Origin: Chryseotalea sanaruensis
GTDB taxonomy: Bacteria; Bacteroidota; Bacteroidia; Cytophagales; Cyclobacteriaceae
Assembly (NCBI RefSeq): GCF_003990915.1
Contig: NZ_BHXQ01000003.1
Span: forward strand, 124,001-188,000
Direction: 5' to 3'
DNA: 64,000 nt
Part shown: one piece after another, positions 1-8,038 of the stretch
Layout of the letters: each line of letters starts with the position of its first letter
How positions within the stretch are numbered: the stretch's first letter is position 1
Notes under the pieces: generated by a model
Told to the model about the DNA's origin: nothing
Database searches by the model: none
What the model saw: the letters and a program-made list of their open reading frames with translations, nothing else
Program-made: the position numbers and the translations under genes

Positions 1-96
1 GCTTATGCAGGTGAAGTCATCGAAAAAATCAGTAACGAAACACTTCGCAACTATATTGATAATTTAGTCAGCGAACGCTTACATAAAAACTTTTAA
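1..96 (+). CDS. sufD: SufD, C-terminal end (partial)
   Basis: Only the last 31 codons and the stop are inside the window; the gene enters from the left edge. The readable tail contains AGEVIEKI and NLVSERLHK, which matches the C-terminal helix of SufD, the scaffold subunit of the SufBCD Fe-S cluster assembly complex in the cytoplasm. The identity is strongly supported by the next gene, sufS, whose ATG begins one base after this stop, as in the usual sufBCDS order. The short length keeps the call below certainty. Confidence 0.8.
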   Translation, partial: AYAGEVIEKISNETLRNYIDNLVSERLHKNF

Positions 97-97
97 C

Positions 98-1339
98 ATG
101 ATTGGTAGCAGGTTGCTTACGGAGTTGGATATTGCCAGGTTAAGAGAGCAGTTTCCTGTATTAAATCAACAGGTAAACGGACGCGACCTGGTTTATCTTG
201 ACAATGCAGCTACCAGCCAAAAGCCACGTGCTGTTATTAATGCATTGGTTGACTATTACACAGGTTACAATGCGAATATCCACCGTGGTATTCACACTTT
301 GGCAGAAAAAGCAACAAAGACTTACGAGCAAACAAGAGAAACAGCCAAGCAATTCATTAATGCTGCTACTACTGAAGAAATCATTTTCACCAGAGGTGTA
401 ACGGAAGGTATTAATCTGGTAGCCTCTTCTTATGCAAAAGTTTTCCTAACAAAAGGAGATGAAATTATTATCTCTGGTTTAGAACATCACTCTAACATTG
501 TTCCCTGGCAATTGGCTTGCGGATCGAACGGTGCTTCAATTAAAGTTATTCCTGTAAAGGATAATGGCACACTGGATATAGAAGCTTACAAAGCATTGCT
601 TTCCAACAAGACAAAGCTTGTAGCCGTTAACCATGCTTCTAACAGTCTTGGTACTATCAATCCTGTTAAGGAAATTATAGACCTCGCACACGAAGTTGGC
701 GCTGTAGTTCTCATTGATGGTGCTCAATCTGGTGCGCATCTTCCAATAGATGTACAGGCGCTTGATTGTGATTTTTATTGTCTTTCAGCGCATAAAATGT
801 ACGGCCCTACTGGTACAGGCATCTTATATGGTAAGAAAGCCTTACTTGAAAAAATGCCACCCTATCATGGTGGTGGTGAAATGATCAAAGAAGTAAGTTT
901 CGAAAAAACGACTTACAACGATCTTCCTTATAAATTTGAAGCAGGCACACCTAACATTGCCGATGTAGTCGCCTTTCATTATGCCATGACTTTCATTTTA
1001 GAAACAGGTCGTGAAGTAATGGCGGCACATGAACATGATTTACTTGTTTATGCCACAGAGCGCATCAGTCAATTAAAGGGTGTAAAAATATATGGCACAG
1101 GTGCTGAGAAGTTAAGTGTTGTTTCCTTCACAGTGGATGGCATTCATCCTTTTGATATTGGTCAGATGCTGGATGCGAGAGGCATAGCAGTTCGAACTGG
1201 ACATCATTGCACACAACCGTTGATGGATCGCTTTAAAATTGAAGGAACTGTAAGAGCTTCTTTTGCTATTTATAACACCAGAAAAGAAGTAGATCAATTG
1301 GTAGAAGCTTTAGAACGCGTTATCAATTTCATGAAATGA
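98..1339 (+). CDS. sufS: Cysteine desulfurase SufS
   Basis: PLP-dependent group II cysteine desulfurase (413 aa, normal family length) that takes sulfur from L-cysteine for Fe-S cluster assembly. The PLP-binding lysine is K233 in SAHKMYGPTG, and the catalytic cysteine is C371 in RTGHHCTQP. The RTGHHC context is typical of SufS rather than IscS. The ATG lies one base after the sufD stop, and the stop overlaps the sufE ATG by 4 bases (ATGA), so translation is probably coupled. It is expected to work with SufE as the sulfur acceptor. Confidence 0.96.
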   Translation: MIGSRLLTELDIARLREQFPVLNQQVNGRDLVYLDNAATSQKPRAVINALVDYYTGYNANIHRGIHTLAEKATKTYEQTRETAKQFINAATTEEIIFTRGVTEGINLVASSYAKVFLTKGDEIIISGLEHHSNIVPWQLACGSNGASIKVIPVKDNGTLDIEAYKALLSNKTKLVAVNHASNSLGTINPVKEIIDLAHEVGAVVLIDGAQSGAHLPIDVQALDCDFYCLSAHKMYGPTGTGILYGKKALLEKMPPYHGGGEMIKEVSFEKTTYNDLPYKFEAGTPNIADVVAFHYAMTFILETGREVMAAHEHDLLVYATERISQLKGVKIYGTGAEKLSVVSFTVDGIHPFDIGQMLDARGIAVRTGHHCTQPLMDRFKIEGTVRASFAIYNTRKEVDQLVEALERVINFMK

Positions 1340-1770
1340 GTTTAAACGAAGTTCAAGACGAAATTATCAGTGAGTTCTCTTTATTGGATGGAGACATGGA
1401 AATGACTGTCTTCTACATTATGGAACTAGGGCAGAAATTAAAAGAGATGCCTGAGACGCAAAAAACTGAAGATAACATTGTAAAAGGTTGCCAATCGAAG
1501 GTGTGGTTAACTGCTGATCTGCAAAATGATAAACTTTATTTTGAAGCGGATAGCAATACAGCCATCACTAAAGGTTTGGTAAGTCTTTTAGTTAGAATAT
1601 TTAACGGTCAGTCTGCAGATACTATTTTAAATGCTGACCTCTACTTTATGCATAAAATAGGCATGGAACGATTTATTGGAACACAACGTTCTAATGGTTT
1701 CGCATCTATGGTAAAGCAAATGAAGCTTTATGCACTTGCCTTTAAAACCAAAATAGAAGCAGGAAAATGA
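1336..1770 (+). CDS. sufE: Sulfur acceptor protein SufE
   Basis: 144 aa, the usual SufE size. The protein accepts persulfide sulfur from SufS on a conserved cysteine, here C52 in VKGCQSKVW, and passes it to the SufBCD scaffold. It overlaps sufS upstream and the SufT-like gene downstream, each by 4 bases, so the three genes form one tightly coupled cytoplasmic Fe-S assembly operon. Confidence 0.95.
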   Translation: MSLNEVQDEIISEFSLLDGDMEMTVFYIMELGQKLKEMPETQKTEDNIVKGCQSKVWLTADLQNDKLYFEADSNTAITKGLVSLLVRIFNGQSADTILNADLYFMHKIGMERFIGTQRSNGFASMVKQMKLYALAFKTKIEAGK

Positions 1771-2117
1771 GTGAACAAAGTAATACAAGTCAAACATTAG
1801 AAAGCGCAACAGTACCAAACTTACGTGATCAGGTATTGGCTGCCATTAAAAATGTTTACGACCCTGAAATTCCTGTAGATATTTATGAACTGGGGTTGAT
1901 TTATGAAATCAATATCTACCCTATCAATAATGTGCATGTGCTCATGACGTTAACATCTCCCTCCTGCCCTTCTGCCGAGCAAATACCTGGTGAAGTAGAG
2001 CAAAAAATAAAAGAGATTGAAGGTGTAAGTGATGTTAAGGTAGAGATTACTTTCGACCCGCCTTATACGCAGGAAATGATGAGTGAGGCGGCACGTTTGG
2101 AATTAGGCTTTATGTAA
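1767..2117 (+). CDS. sufT: SufT-like DUF59/MIP18 family Fe-S assembly protein
   Basis: 116 aa protein with the DUF59 (MIP18/PaaD-like) fold. DPEIPVDIYELGLIY at residues 32-46 and the conserved cysteine C67 in TSPSCPSAEQ are the family hallmarks. Family members help mature Fe-S proteins, and the position at the end of the suf operon supports a SufT role. An N-terminal extension of about 20 polar residues precedes the domain. Function in detail is inferred from family and context. Confidence 0.88.
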   Translation: MSEQSNTSQTLESATVPNLRDQVLAAIKNVYDPEIPVDIYELGLIYEINIYPINNVHVLMTLTSPSCPSAEQIPGEVEQKIKEIEGVSDVKVEITFDPPYTQEMMSEAARLELGFM

Positions 2118-2227
2118 ATTCAAAATGCAAGATTCGAAATTCAAAATTAGTTGAATTGTAAAACCTTAAGTTTTGTTTTGAAATAGTTATAGAATTTTAT
2201 ACTTGGAATTTTAAATTTGAAATTAAT

Positions 2228-2644
2228 ATGTATCCTGAACAACTCGTAGCCCCTATGCGCACTGATTTAACAGTGGCGGGCTTCAAAGAATTAAAGACTT
2301 CAGAAGAAGTAGATAATGAATTAAAAGATCATAAAGGCACAACGCTTTTGGTAATCAATTCAGTGTGTGGTTGTGCGGCAGGTGCTGCGCGTCCCGGTAT
2401 TAAGTGGGCTATTCAAAACTCAGCTAAAAAGCCTGATCACTTGACTACTGTTTTTGCGGGTGTTGATAAGGAAGCTGTGGCGAAAGCACGTGAGTATACG
2501 TTGCCTTACCCTCCCTCATCTCCTGCCATTGCACTATTTAAGAATGGTGAGTTGGTGCATTTTGTTGAGCGTCACCACATTGAAGGACGCAACGCACAGC
2601 TTATCGGACAGCATCTTGTAGATGTGTTTGATGAGTTCTGTTAA
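2228..2644 (+). CDS. BrxA/BrxB family bacilliredoxin
   Basis: 138 aa thioredoxin-fold protein of the YphP/YqiW (bacilliredoxin) family. The active-site CGC motif is at residues 47-49 (NSVCGCAAG), followed by the conserved ARPG. In Bacillus these proteins remove bacillithiol from oxidized protein thiols; in Bacteroidota the thiol partner may be the same or another low-molecular-weight thiol, which is not visible here. It lies 110 bp after sufT in the same direction. The AT-rich gap contains a TTTGAAATTAAT stretch just before the ATG and no clear Shine-Dalgarno site. Confidence 0.87.
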   Translation: MYPEQLVAPMRTDLTVAGFKELKTSEEVDNELKDHKGTTLLVINSVCGCAAGAARPGIKWAIQNSAKKPDHLTTVFAGVDKEAVAKAREYTLPYPPSSPAIALFKNGELVHFVERHHIEGRNAQLIGQHLVDVFDEFC

Positions 2645-2653
2645 TCGGTAATA

Positions 2654-3160
2654 CTACCTCGGTCTATGTCCTCACAAACCGAAAAACATAACCAAATAAT
2701 GCTGGTCTGTGGGGACACAAACCAGGGTAGATAAATAAAAAAACGCCAGACTAAATAGTCTGGCGTTTTTTATTATTCCGGTTTTTCCTGTAGAAAGGCC
2801 AGTGCTTTTTGCAAATCTTCTGGCATCAATGCCAATTATTTCTACACCTTGGTCTGTGTCCTCGCAGACCGAAAAACATAACATATGATGCTGATCCGTG
2901 TAGACACAGACCAGGGTAGAAGATTTTTATTAGTCAGGATTTTACTTCAGAAAAGCCAGCGCTTTTTGTAAATCCTACACCTCGGTTTGTGTCTTCACAG
3001 ACCGAAACAAACACAATAAGGTACTGCTGGTCTGTGGGGACACAGACCAGATTATTAAATAAAAGGCCAAACTTAATAGCCTGATGTTTAAATTATTCTG
3101 GGTTTTCTTTCAGATAAGCCAACGCTTTTTGCAAATCTTCTGGTGTGTCAATACCAATGG
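2654..3160. repeat. Three decayed tandem units: paired hairpins plus copies of the kdsB 3' end
   Basis: This holds the 448 bp without a gene between 2645 and 3092. Three units start near 2654, 2841 and 2975. Each opens with two hairpins (2654-2730, 2842-2919, 2975-3050): an arm GGTCTGTG-TCCT-CACAGACC, then about 20 bases further a second hairpin GGTCTGTG-GGGA-CACAGACC that is roughly the reverse complement of the first. The outer flanks CTACCTC and GGGTAG also pair. Each unit then carries a sequence resembling the last codons of kdsB (2775-2840, 2940-2974, and the real gene end from 3093). The first copy still reads PEDLQKALAFLQEKPE plus stop on the minus strand, after a small deletion. The layout resembles paired REP/BIME-type elements that duplicated with the neighbouring gene tail; no RAYT-type transposase is in the window. 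Confidence 0.8.
2738..2771. terminator. Bidirectional intrinsic terminator
   Basis: Perfect 16-bp stem, left arm 2738-2753 and right arm 2756-2771, with a 2-base loop; the GC core is CGCCAGACTA/TAGTCTGGCG, flanked by an A-run and a T-run, so it can act in both directions. It lies between the bacilliredoxin gene (plus) and kdsB (minus). A degraded copy of the same hairpin appears at about 3060-3092 next to the real kdsB stop, in line with the tandem duplication. Confidence 0.85.
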
Positions 3161-3842
3161 TTTCCGATTTAGTCTCCGCAGTCAATATTTCATAACCATT
3201 GTCTAACCAGCGCAATTGCTCTAATGACTCTGTCTTCTCTAAAGCTGAAACAGGCAGTTTGGTTAATTCCTCTAACACATCAGTGCGGTAGGCATACATA
3301 CCAATATGTTTATAGTATTTATGTTGCGATAGCCAAGCCTCTTCCTCTATATTTCTGGCATGTGGTATTGGTGAACGACTAAAGTACAAGGCCTTCTTCT
3401 TTACATTAATTACTGCCTTAACTACATTAGGATTAAATAAACTCTCCTGGTCTTTAAATTCTTTTACCAATGTTGCAATAAAAGTATCGCCATTCAGCAG
3501 TGCTGCTAACAAATCAATTTGCTCCGGTTTAATAAAGGGCTCATCACCTTGCACATTGATGACATAATTAAAATCTTCATTTAACTTTTGATATGCCTCA
3601 AAGCAACGATCGGTGCCGCTTGGATGATCAACACTCGTAAGCACAGCCTTACCACCAAAACCTTCTACATGCTCCAAGATGCGCGCATCATCTGTAGCCA
3701 CTACTACCTCTGTAATCAAGGTTGCTTTTTTTACTTGCTCGTACACACGCTGCACCATGGTTTTACCGGCTATGTCCACTAATGGCTTACCAGGAAAACG
3801 GGTTGACGCAAAACGCGCGGGAATTACTCCTAAAATCTTCAT
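3093..3842 (-). CDS. kdsB: 3-deoxy-manno-octulosonate cytidylyltransferase
   Basis: 249 aa, full length. The enzyme makes CMP-Kdo from CTP and Kdo for lipopolysaccharide inner-core synthesis in the cytoplasm. The N-terminal nucleotide-binding motif IPARFASTRFPGKPL and the later NVQGDEPFI and HIGMYAYR motifs are those of KdsB. Its ATG overlaps the stop of the upstream NfeD-type gene by 4 bases, so the two are translationally coupled. The last codons are duplicated twice downstream in the repeat region up to 2654. Confidence 0.96.
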   Translation of the reverse strand: MKILGVIPARFASTRFPGKPLVDIAGKTMVQRVYEQVKKATLITEVVVATDDARILEHVEGFGGKAVLTSVDHPSGTDRCFEAYQKLNEDFNYVINVQGDEPFIKPEQIDLLAALLNGDTFIATLVKEFKDQESLFNPNVVKAVINVKKKALYFSRSPIPHARNIEEEAWLSQHKYYKHIGMYAYRTDVLEELTKLPVSALEKTESLEQLRWLDNGYEILTAETKSETIGIDTPEDLQKALAYLKENPE

Positions 3843-5167
3843 GCCTTCTTAACGATCAAACTTGTTGTATCCTCTCCTATTACCTCTATACTTTCTCCTT
3901 TGTCTATGAACTCTCCTCGGGTGAAAGCATCGTACAATTTATCGTCAATAATTACCTTACCGCTGGGTCGCATAATGGTTTGTGTAGTTCCTCTTTTTCC
4001 TTTCATTACTTCAGGGAAAAAAGTGGCTACATAACCCAGTGCCTTATCCTGAGTTTGCATCAAAGCAATTTTTTGAAAACTTTTTGATTCTGTTAATCGA
4101 GCACCACCAATAAAAAGCACTAACACACCTCCAAACAAACCCCCAAAAGCAGCTGCCGCTGCGTAGAGTAATTGATTTGTAGGGACAAAGTGAAAGTCAA
4201 AAGCGTCATTGTTAACCATTATCAAAATAAGTGAAACAACAGTGAGTGTAATACCTGAAATACCAGCCACGCCAAAGCCGGGTAATACAAATATCTCTAC
4301 TGCTACCAGCGCAAGACCAATGAATAGTGCAATGATCTCCCAGTTTTCTGCTAGACCATTCAGGTAATAGGGTACCAGGTATAAAATGAGTGCTATTGTA
4401 GCTGCTGCAAGTGGAAATCCAACTCCGGGTGTTTGTAGTTCAAAATAAATACCACCAATAATAATTAGTATGAGTAATCCTGAAATAAAAGGATTTAAGA
4501 AAAAAGCCACTACTTTATCGGTTGCCGATAAGCCAAAGCGATCAATCTCATAACTACTCACATTATTTCTTTTCAATATCTCTTCAACTGATTCAACTTT
4601 TGCTTCACAAAAGTTATACCTGATTGCTTCTGATGTGGTGAATGTGATAATTTTTCCTTCTTCTTTTATGCCTTCAATAACAATGCTCTCATCCACCATG
4701 CCTTCCGCAATTTTAGGATCACGCCCATTCTGTTCTGCAGTAGATCGCATAATACCACGCATATAAGACTGGTACTTGTCAGGCGCTTTCTCACCACTGC
4801 CATCCACCACTGTAGCCGCACCAATGCTGGCACCTGGCGACATATAAATGCTATCACAGGCGATTGATATCAGTGCACCTGCCGAGGCAGCATCTGAGTT
4901 GATGAACACCCAAACCGGTTTCTCCACATCCATGATCTTATCAACTATTTCTTTGGCATCGGTAAGCACACCTCCATATGTATCCATCTCTATGATGATA
5001 ATGTCAGCCTCTGTTTTTCTGGCATGCTCCAAGGCCAATTCCACATAGCGGTTAGTTCTTGGGTCAATCTCCGACTTTATCTCCATTACCATCACCTTTG
5101 TTGGGCTTGTTTGACCCAAAGCAGCCATTGGCAGCAAGAAAAAGGCAATCCAGTTCAGTAATTTCAT
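3839..5167 (-). CDS. NfeD-type membrane serine protease (ClpP class)
   Basis: 442 aa from the ATG at 5167, chosen over an upstream frame extension because it begins with a clear signal peptide (MKLLNWIAFFLLPMAALGQ). A ClpP-class/1510-N protease domain follows, with probable catalytic Ser96 in SDAASAGALI and Lys131 in PDKYQSY. Then come about five membrane segments (roughly residues 235-365) and a C-terminal NfeD OB-fold (about 385-442). NfeD partners stomatin-like proteins in membrane quality control; no stomatin gene is in view. Coupling to kdsB suggests a shared transcript but not necessarily a shared task. Confidence 0.88.
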   Translation of the reverse strand: MKLLNWIAFFLLPMAALGQTSPTKVMVMEIKSEIDPRTNRYVELALEHARKTEADIIIIEMDTYGGVLTDAKEIVDKIMDVEKPVWVFINSDAASAGALISIACDSIYMSPGASIGAATVVDGSGEKAPDKYQSYMRGIMRSTAEQNGRDPKIAEGMVDESIVIEGIKEEGKIITFTTSEAIRYNFCEAKVESVEEILKRNNVSSYEIDRFGLSATDKVVAFFLNPFISGLLILIIIGGIYFELQTPGVGFPLAAATIALILYLVPYYLNGLAENWEIIALFIGLALVAVEIFVLPGFGVAGISGITLTVVSLILIMVNNDAFDFHFVPTNQLLYAAAAAFGGLFGGVLVLFIGGARLTESKSFQKIALMQTQDKALGYVATFFPEVMKGKRGTTQTIMRPSGKVIIDDKLYDAFTRGEFIDKGESIEVIGEDTTSLIVKKA

Positions 5168-5205
5168 ACAACTCTTTTTTCTTAAAAATACGGAAAGAGA
5201 ACAGC

Positions 5206-5355
5206 ATGAAAAATGGATTAATTCATAAAAATGCAATGAATCGACCAAGTGCATCATTTGAAAGATTTGAGCGTCTGTTTATTAGAATTTTGGCCGGTAT
5301 TTTGATATTACTTTGTTACTTTACATCGTTTAAAGATTTGTTTGTAGCGTTATGA
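5206..5355 (+). CDS. Possible small single-pass membrane protein
   Basis: An open frame of 49 codons starting at the ATG at 5206, 38 bp from the divergent NfeD-type start. It has a basic N-terminus (MKNGLIHKN) and one hydrophobic segment (LFIRILAGILILLCYF). Its stop overlaps the ATG of the LysM gene (ATGATGA), so it could be a leader that couples translation. I do not recognise a family; it may simply be the 5' untranslated region of the next gene. Confidence 0.35.
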   Translation: MKNGLIHKNAMNRPSASFERFERLFIRILAGILILLCYFTSFKDLFVAL

Positions 5356-6404
5356 TGACACTTTTTGCACTAATCACATCTTTTTCAATTTTCACTCACC
5401 CCGTAGACTCTGTTGGTAAAGAAACCATCAACGGAAAGGTTTATGTGCTGCACAAAGTAGAGTTAAAAGAGACGTTATATGGTATTTCAAAGCGTTACGG
5501 AACAACGGTTGAGGCTATTCTGCAACAAAATCCTACAGCAGATGGCGGTTTAGATGTGGGACAGATCATCAAAGTCCCTTATGTCAGCTCTCCAAAAAAA
5601 GTTAGTAATTCAGCAGGTAAGCATATTGTGGCCGAGAAGGAAACATTGTACTCTGTTGCCCGTCTTTATGGCATTTCTGTGGACGATCTGCGTCAAATGA
5701 ATAAACTGACTAGCGATGCGTTATCTATTGGTCAGGAACTCACTGTAAAGCGAAGCAATCTTTCAGAACAACCGGTGATTAAAAGTAATCCTCAACCCGC
5801 TCAATCGCTTAAAGGCGTGCATACTGTAGCAAGCAAAGAGACCCTTTTCTCTATATCAAGACAATATGGCGTAAGCATAGATCAGTTAAAACAATGGAAT
5901 AGCCTGACAGGAACTGAACTAAGCTTAGGCCAGACGCTTTTTGTTGTAGCTCCTGAAAATCAGGGTATGAAAACCACTAACACAACTATTACAGAGCAAC
6001 CACCAGTCAAAACGACAACTACTAGTCCTGCACAAGCTGTAACTCCGGCCGAACAGCCTAAAGAAACCACGCTTGCAAATGCACAACCTGTAATCTCTTC
6101 CCCTGTTAAAATTTCAGAAGCCTATAAAGATGGTAAAGAAGTGCGGGAAGCTGGTCTGGCAGAACTAATTGAGGGTACGCAAGGTAATAGAAAATATTTA
6201 GCCTTACACCGCAACGCTCCTATTGGCACAATCCTGAAAGTGAAGAATCAGCTTAACGATCGTGAAGTCTTTGTGCGTGTTATCGGCCAACTACCAGATA
6301 CAGGAGGTAACGATAAACTGGTTATTAAAGTCTCCAAATCTGCATACGACAGACTAAGTGCTATCGACCCTAAGTTTATGGTTGAAGTAACCTGGTACAA
6401 ATAA
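5352..6404 (+). CDS. Triple LysM protein with C-terminal RlpA-like double-psi beta-barrel
   Basis: 350 aa with an N-terminal hydrophobic export signal. Three LysM peptidoglycan-binding modules lie at about residues 31-76, 89-133 and 156-199, each with the pattern KETLYGISKRYG or KETLFSISRQYG. A Thr/Pro-rich linker (200-250) leads to a domain at about 260-350 that resembles the RlpA/expansin double-psi beta-barrel (EAGLAELI, VFVRVIGQLPDTGGND). It is probably a periplasmic wall-binding protein; enzymatic activity cannot be told from sequence. A terminator follows directly after its stop. Confidence 0.85.
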   Translation: MMTLFALITSFSIFTHPVDSVGKETINGKVYVLHKVELKETLYGISKRYGTTVEAILQQNPTADGGLDVGQIIKVPYVSSPKKVSNSAGKHIVAEKETLYSVARLYGISVDDLRQMNKLTSDALSIGQELTVKRSNLSEQPVIKSNPQPAQSLKGVHTVASKETLFSISRQYGVSIDQLKQWNSLTGTELSLGQTLFVVAPENQGMKTTNTTITEQPPVKTTTTSPAQAVTPAEQPKETTLANAQPVISSPVKISEAYKDGKEVREAGLAELIEGTQGNRKYLALHRNAPIGTILKVKNQLNDREVFVRVIGQLPDTGGNDKLVIKVSKSAYDRLSAIDPKFMVEVTWYK

Positions 6405-6431
6405 AAAAACCTGTCTCTCAGACAGGTTTTT
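6405..6431. terminator. Bidirectional intrinsic terminator between convergent genes
   Basis: Stem ACCTGTCT/AGACAGGT with a CTC loop, flanked by AAAA and TTTT that extend the pairing to 12 bp. It starts at the base after the LysM gene stop and overlaps the end of the convergent methyltransferase gene at 6418, so one hairpin can serve both transcripts. Confidence 0.88.
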
Positions 6432-7233
6432 GTAATACAAAACGATAATACTTTCTACTACCGTCTTTTAAAGTCAGGTAGAATTTGGAGCCTACAACAC
6501 CTGCAAATTCGGCAAAAAGTTTTTGCCACTTCTCAGGTACAAGTGCTCTTATTCTTTCTTGTTTACTATTGTCTTCTTCTTCTATTGATTGGATTACGTT
6601 CGGGCCAATATTTTCCTCTTCCAACATCTTCATACCCGTATCCTGTAATTGTTGTTGTAATGTTTCCATGTTTTCAACATTTGCCTGATTGCGAAAATCC
6701 ACCATCAATAAATGTCCACCTGGCTTTAACACACGTTTTACTTCACTTAAAAATTTTGATACCGAGCCATACGCATGACATGATTCTACATTCACCACTA
6801 TATCAACACTACTATCAGGCAATGGAATAGCCTCTGCGCTTCCCTGAATAAATTTCAGATTGGGCAATGCATGAAGCGAATTCGCCAGATCAACAGCACT
6901 CTGCGCTAAATCAAGACCAACGTAAGAAGCAGGCTTAAAATAAGTAGCTAAGTGACGGGCACCCCCACCCCTACCACTGCCCACTTCCAACACTTGTTTT
7001 CCTTCCATGCTTACTTTCGCACCCAGGTAGTGATACATTTGCAATGGATAGCGCTGCATAGTATCTGCAGGTAAATCTAATTGAGTTTCCTGACTATTGG
7101 GTGCATAGCCATAATTCATAAAGTGCCAGTCTTTGGCAGGAATCTTTTTAGCCAATAATTCGTAAGTGACTTTGGCATTTAGTCGTTTGAACCAGGCGAA
7201 ACGTTTGAGCTTGTGAATAATAAAATTGATCAT
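6418..7233 (-). CDS. Class I SAM-dependent methyltransferase
   Basis: 271 aa. The SAM-binding motif I is VLEVGSGRGGGARHLA at residues 81-96, followed by the acidic motif YVGLDLAQSA and the motif IV region DIVVNVESCHAYG. It resembles small-molecule or lipid methyltransferases of the Methyltransf_11 group (similar to phthiotriol methyltransferase relatives); the acceptor cannot be told. The aromatic N-terminus (FINFIIHKLKRFAWF-like start) has no signal peptide. It stands alone, with its 3' end sharing the terminator of the convergent LysM gene. Confidence 0.82.
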   Translation of the reverse strand: MINFIIHKLKRFAWFKRLNAKVTYELLAKKIPAKDWHFMNYGYAPNSQETQLDLPADTMQRYPLQMYHYLGAKVSMEGKQVLEVGSGRGGGARHLATYFKPASYVGLDLAQSAVDLANSLHALPNLKFIQGSAEAIPLPDSSVDIVVNVESCHAYGSVSKFLSEVKRVLKPGGHLLMVDFRNQANVENMETLQQQLQDTGMKMLEEENIGPNVIQSIEEEDNSKQERIRALVPEKWQKLFAEFAGVVGSKFYLTLKDGSRKYYRFVLQKPV

Positions 7234-7328
7234 GGTTGTAGGTTGGAATTGCCGCCAATATATAACTATTCATGTAAAACAGCTATTCGTAATTTCATGT
7301 ATTCGATATTAAATAACCTGCTAATCCG

Positions 7329-7448
7329 TTTGGATACCACTAGTTTCGAAAACAGTAGAGATTTTATAAAATGAATCATCTGTCAGACCGCTGAAAGCAG
7401 AAGTAAACAGTGGTCAGACGGATTTTAGATAAAGATGCAGATTAGCAG
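7329..7448. repeat. Dispersed palindromic element, copy A
   Basis: About 120 bp beginning TTTGGATACC and ending GATTAGCAG. Its core is an imperfect inverted repeat, GTCAGACCGCTG near 7382 and CAGTGGTCAGACGG near 7408, followed by ATTTTAGATAAA. A CTGCTAATC at 7318 also pairs with GATTAGCAG at 7440. It closely matches the element at 8876-8980 in order and motifs. It ends 38 bp before the ATG of the broken VOC gene, so it could be regulatory as well as a repeat. Confidence 0.7.
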
Positions 7449-7486
7449 TTTAAATAAGTTTCTATTTATAACAATTCTAAAAAAAT

Positions 7487-7858
7487 ATGAAAACAAATAT
7501 TCTCGGTTTAAGAACAGTCATTTATAAAGTAAATGATTTGGTGAAAGCAACTGCATGGTATACTAAAGCTTTTAAGCAAGCACCCTATTTTAATGAAGTC
7601 TTTTATGTGGGTTTCAATATTGGTGGTTACGAATTAGGCTTGCTTCCTGAAGAGGGCTCAACAGCTAAAGCTGATAATATAGTAACCTATTGGGGCGTGA
7701 AAAATATTGAAGACGCTTACTAACACTTTAATGAACTTGGCGCTACGGCACATGAGGCTCCCAATAATGTTGGTGGTGAAATTATGGTAGCCACTGTAAA
7801 GGATCCTTGGGGAAATTGTATTGGTTTAATTTACAATCCCGAATTCAAATTACCCTGA
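7487..7858 (+). pseudogene. VOC (glyoxalase-fold) family gene interrupted by an in-frame TAA
   Basis: The reading frame encodes a 123-residue VOC/glyoxalase-fold protein, but codon 79 (7721-7723) is TAA. The frame continues after it without any shift: before it reads VKNIEDAY, after it HFNELGATAHEAP, then the C-terminal DPWGNCIGLIYNP motif typical of the fold, ending at TGA 7856-7858. A single substitution in a CAA, GAA or AAA codon would explain it. The break removes the second half of the fold, so the gene is probably inactive, unless the stop is read through or is a sequencing error. Confidence 0.8.
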
Positions 7859-7984
7859 TATGATTATTACAATAACCTCTATAAAACTAAAAAGTGTCTG
7901 GTATTTTTTCAAGCTGAGTTGGCATGGACTTCACATTTCTTTGCAATGCAAAAAAACGCCAGGCTTTTTACCTATTAAAAACTA

Positions 7985-8032
7985 AATTTATCAGACTGCT
8001 GTTTTACGTTCTACTTAGCAGTCTGATAAATT
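7985..8032. repeat. Hairpin related to the palindromic family
   Basis: Perfect 16-bp inverted repeat, AATTTATCAGACTGCT at 7985-8000 and AGCAGTCTGATAAATT at 8017-8032, with a 16-base loop. The TCAGACTGCTGTTT core resembles the TCTGACCGCTGTTT arm of copies at 8876 and 11006. It ends 6 bp from the stop of the minus-strand tonB-like gene and could stop its transcript. Confidence 0.65.
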
Positions 8033-8038
8033 AGTGAC

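Noticed and set aside
2672..2884. Minus-strand open frame of 70 codons
   Set aside because: It runs through the hairpin pairs and a decayed copy of the kdsB tail in the wrong frame.
3722..4087. Plus-strand open frame of 121 codons
   Set aside because: It is antisense to kdsB and the NfeD-type gene, has no recognisable domain, and both opposite genes are well supported.
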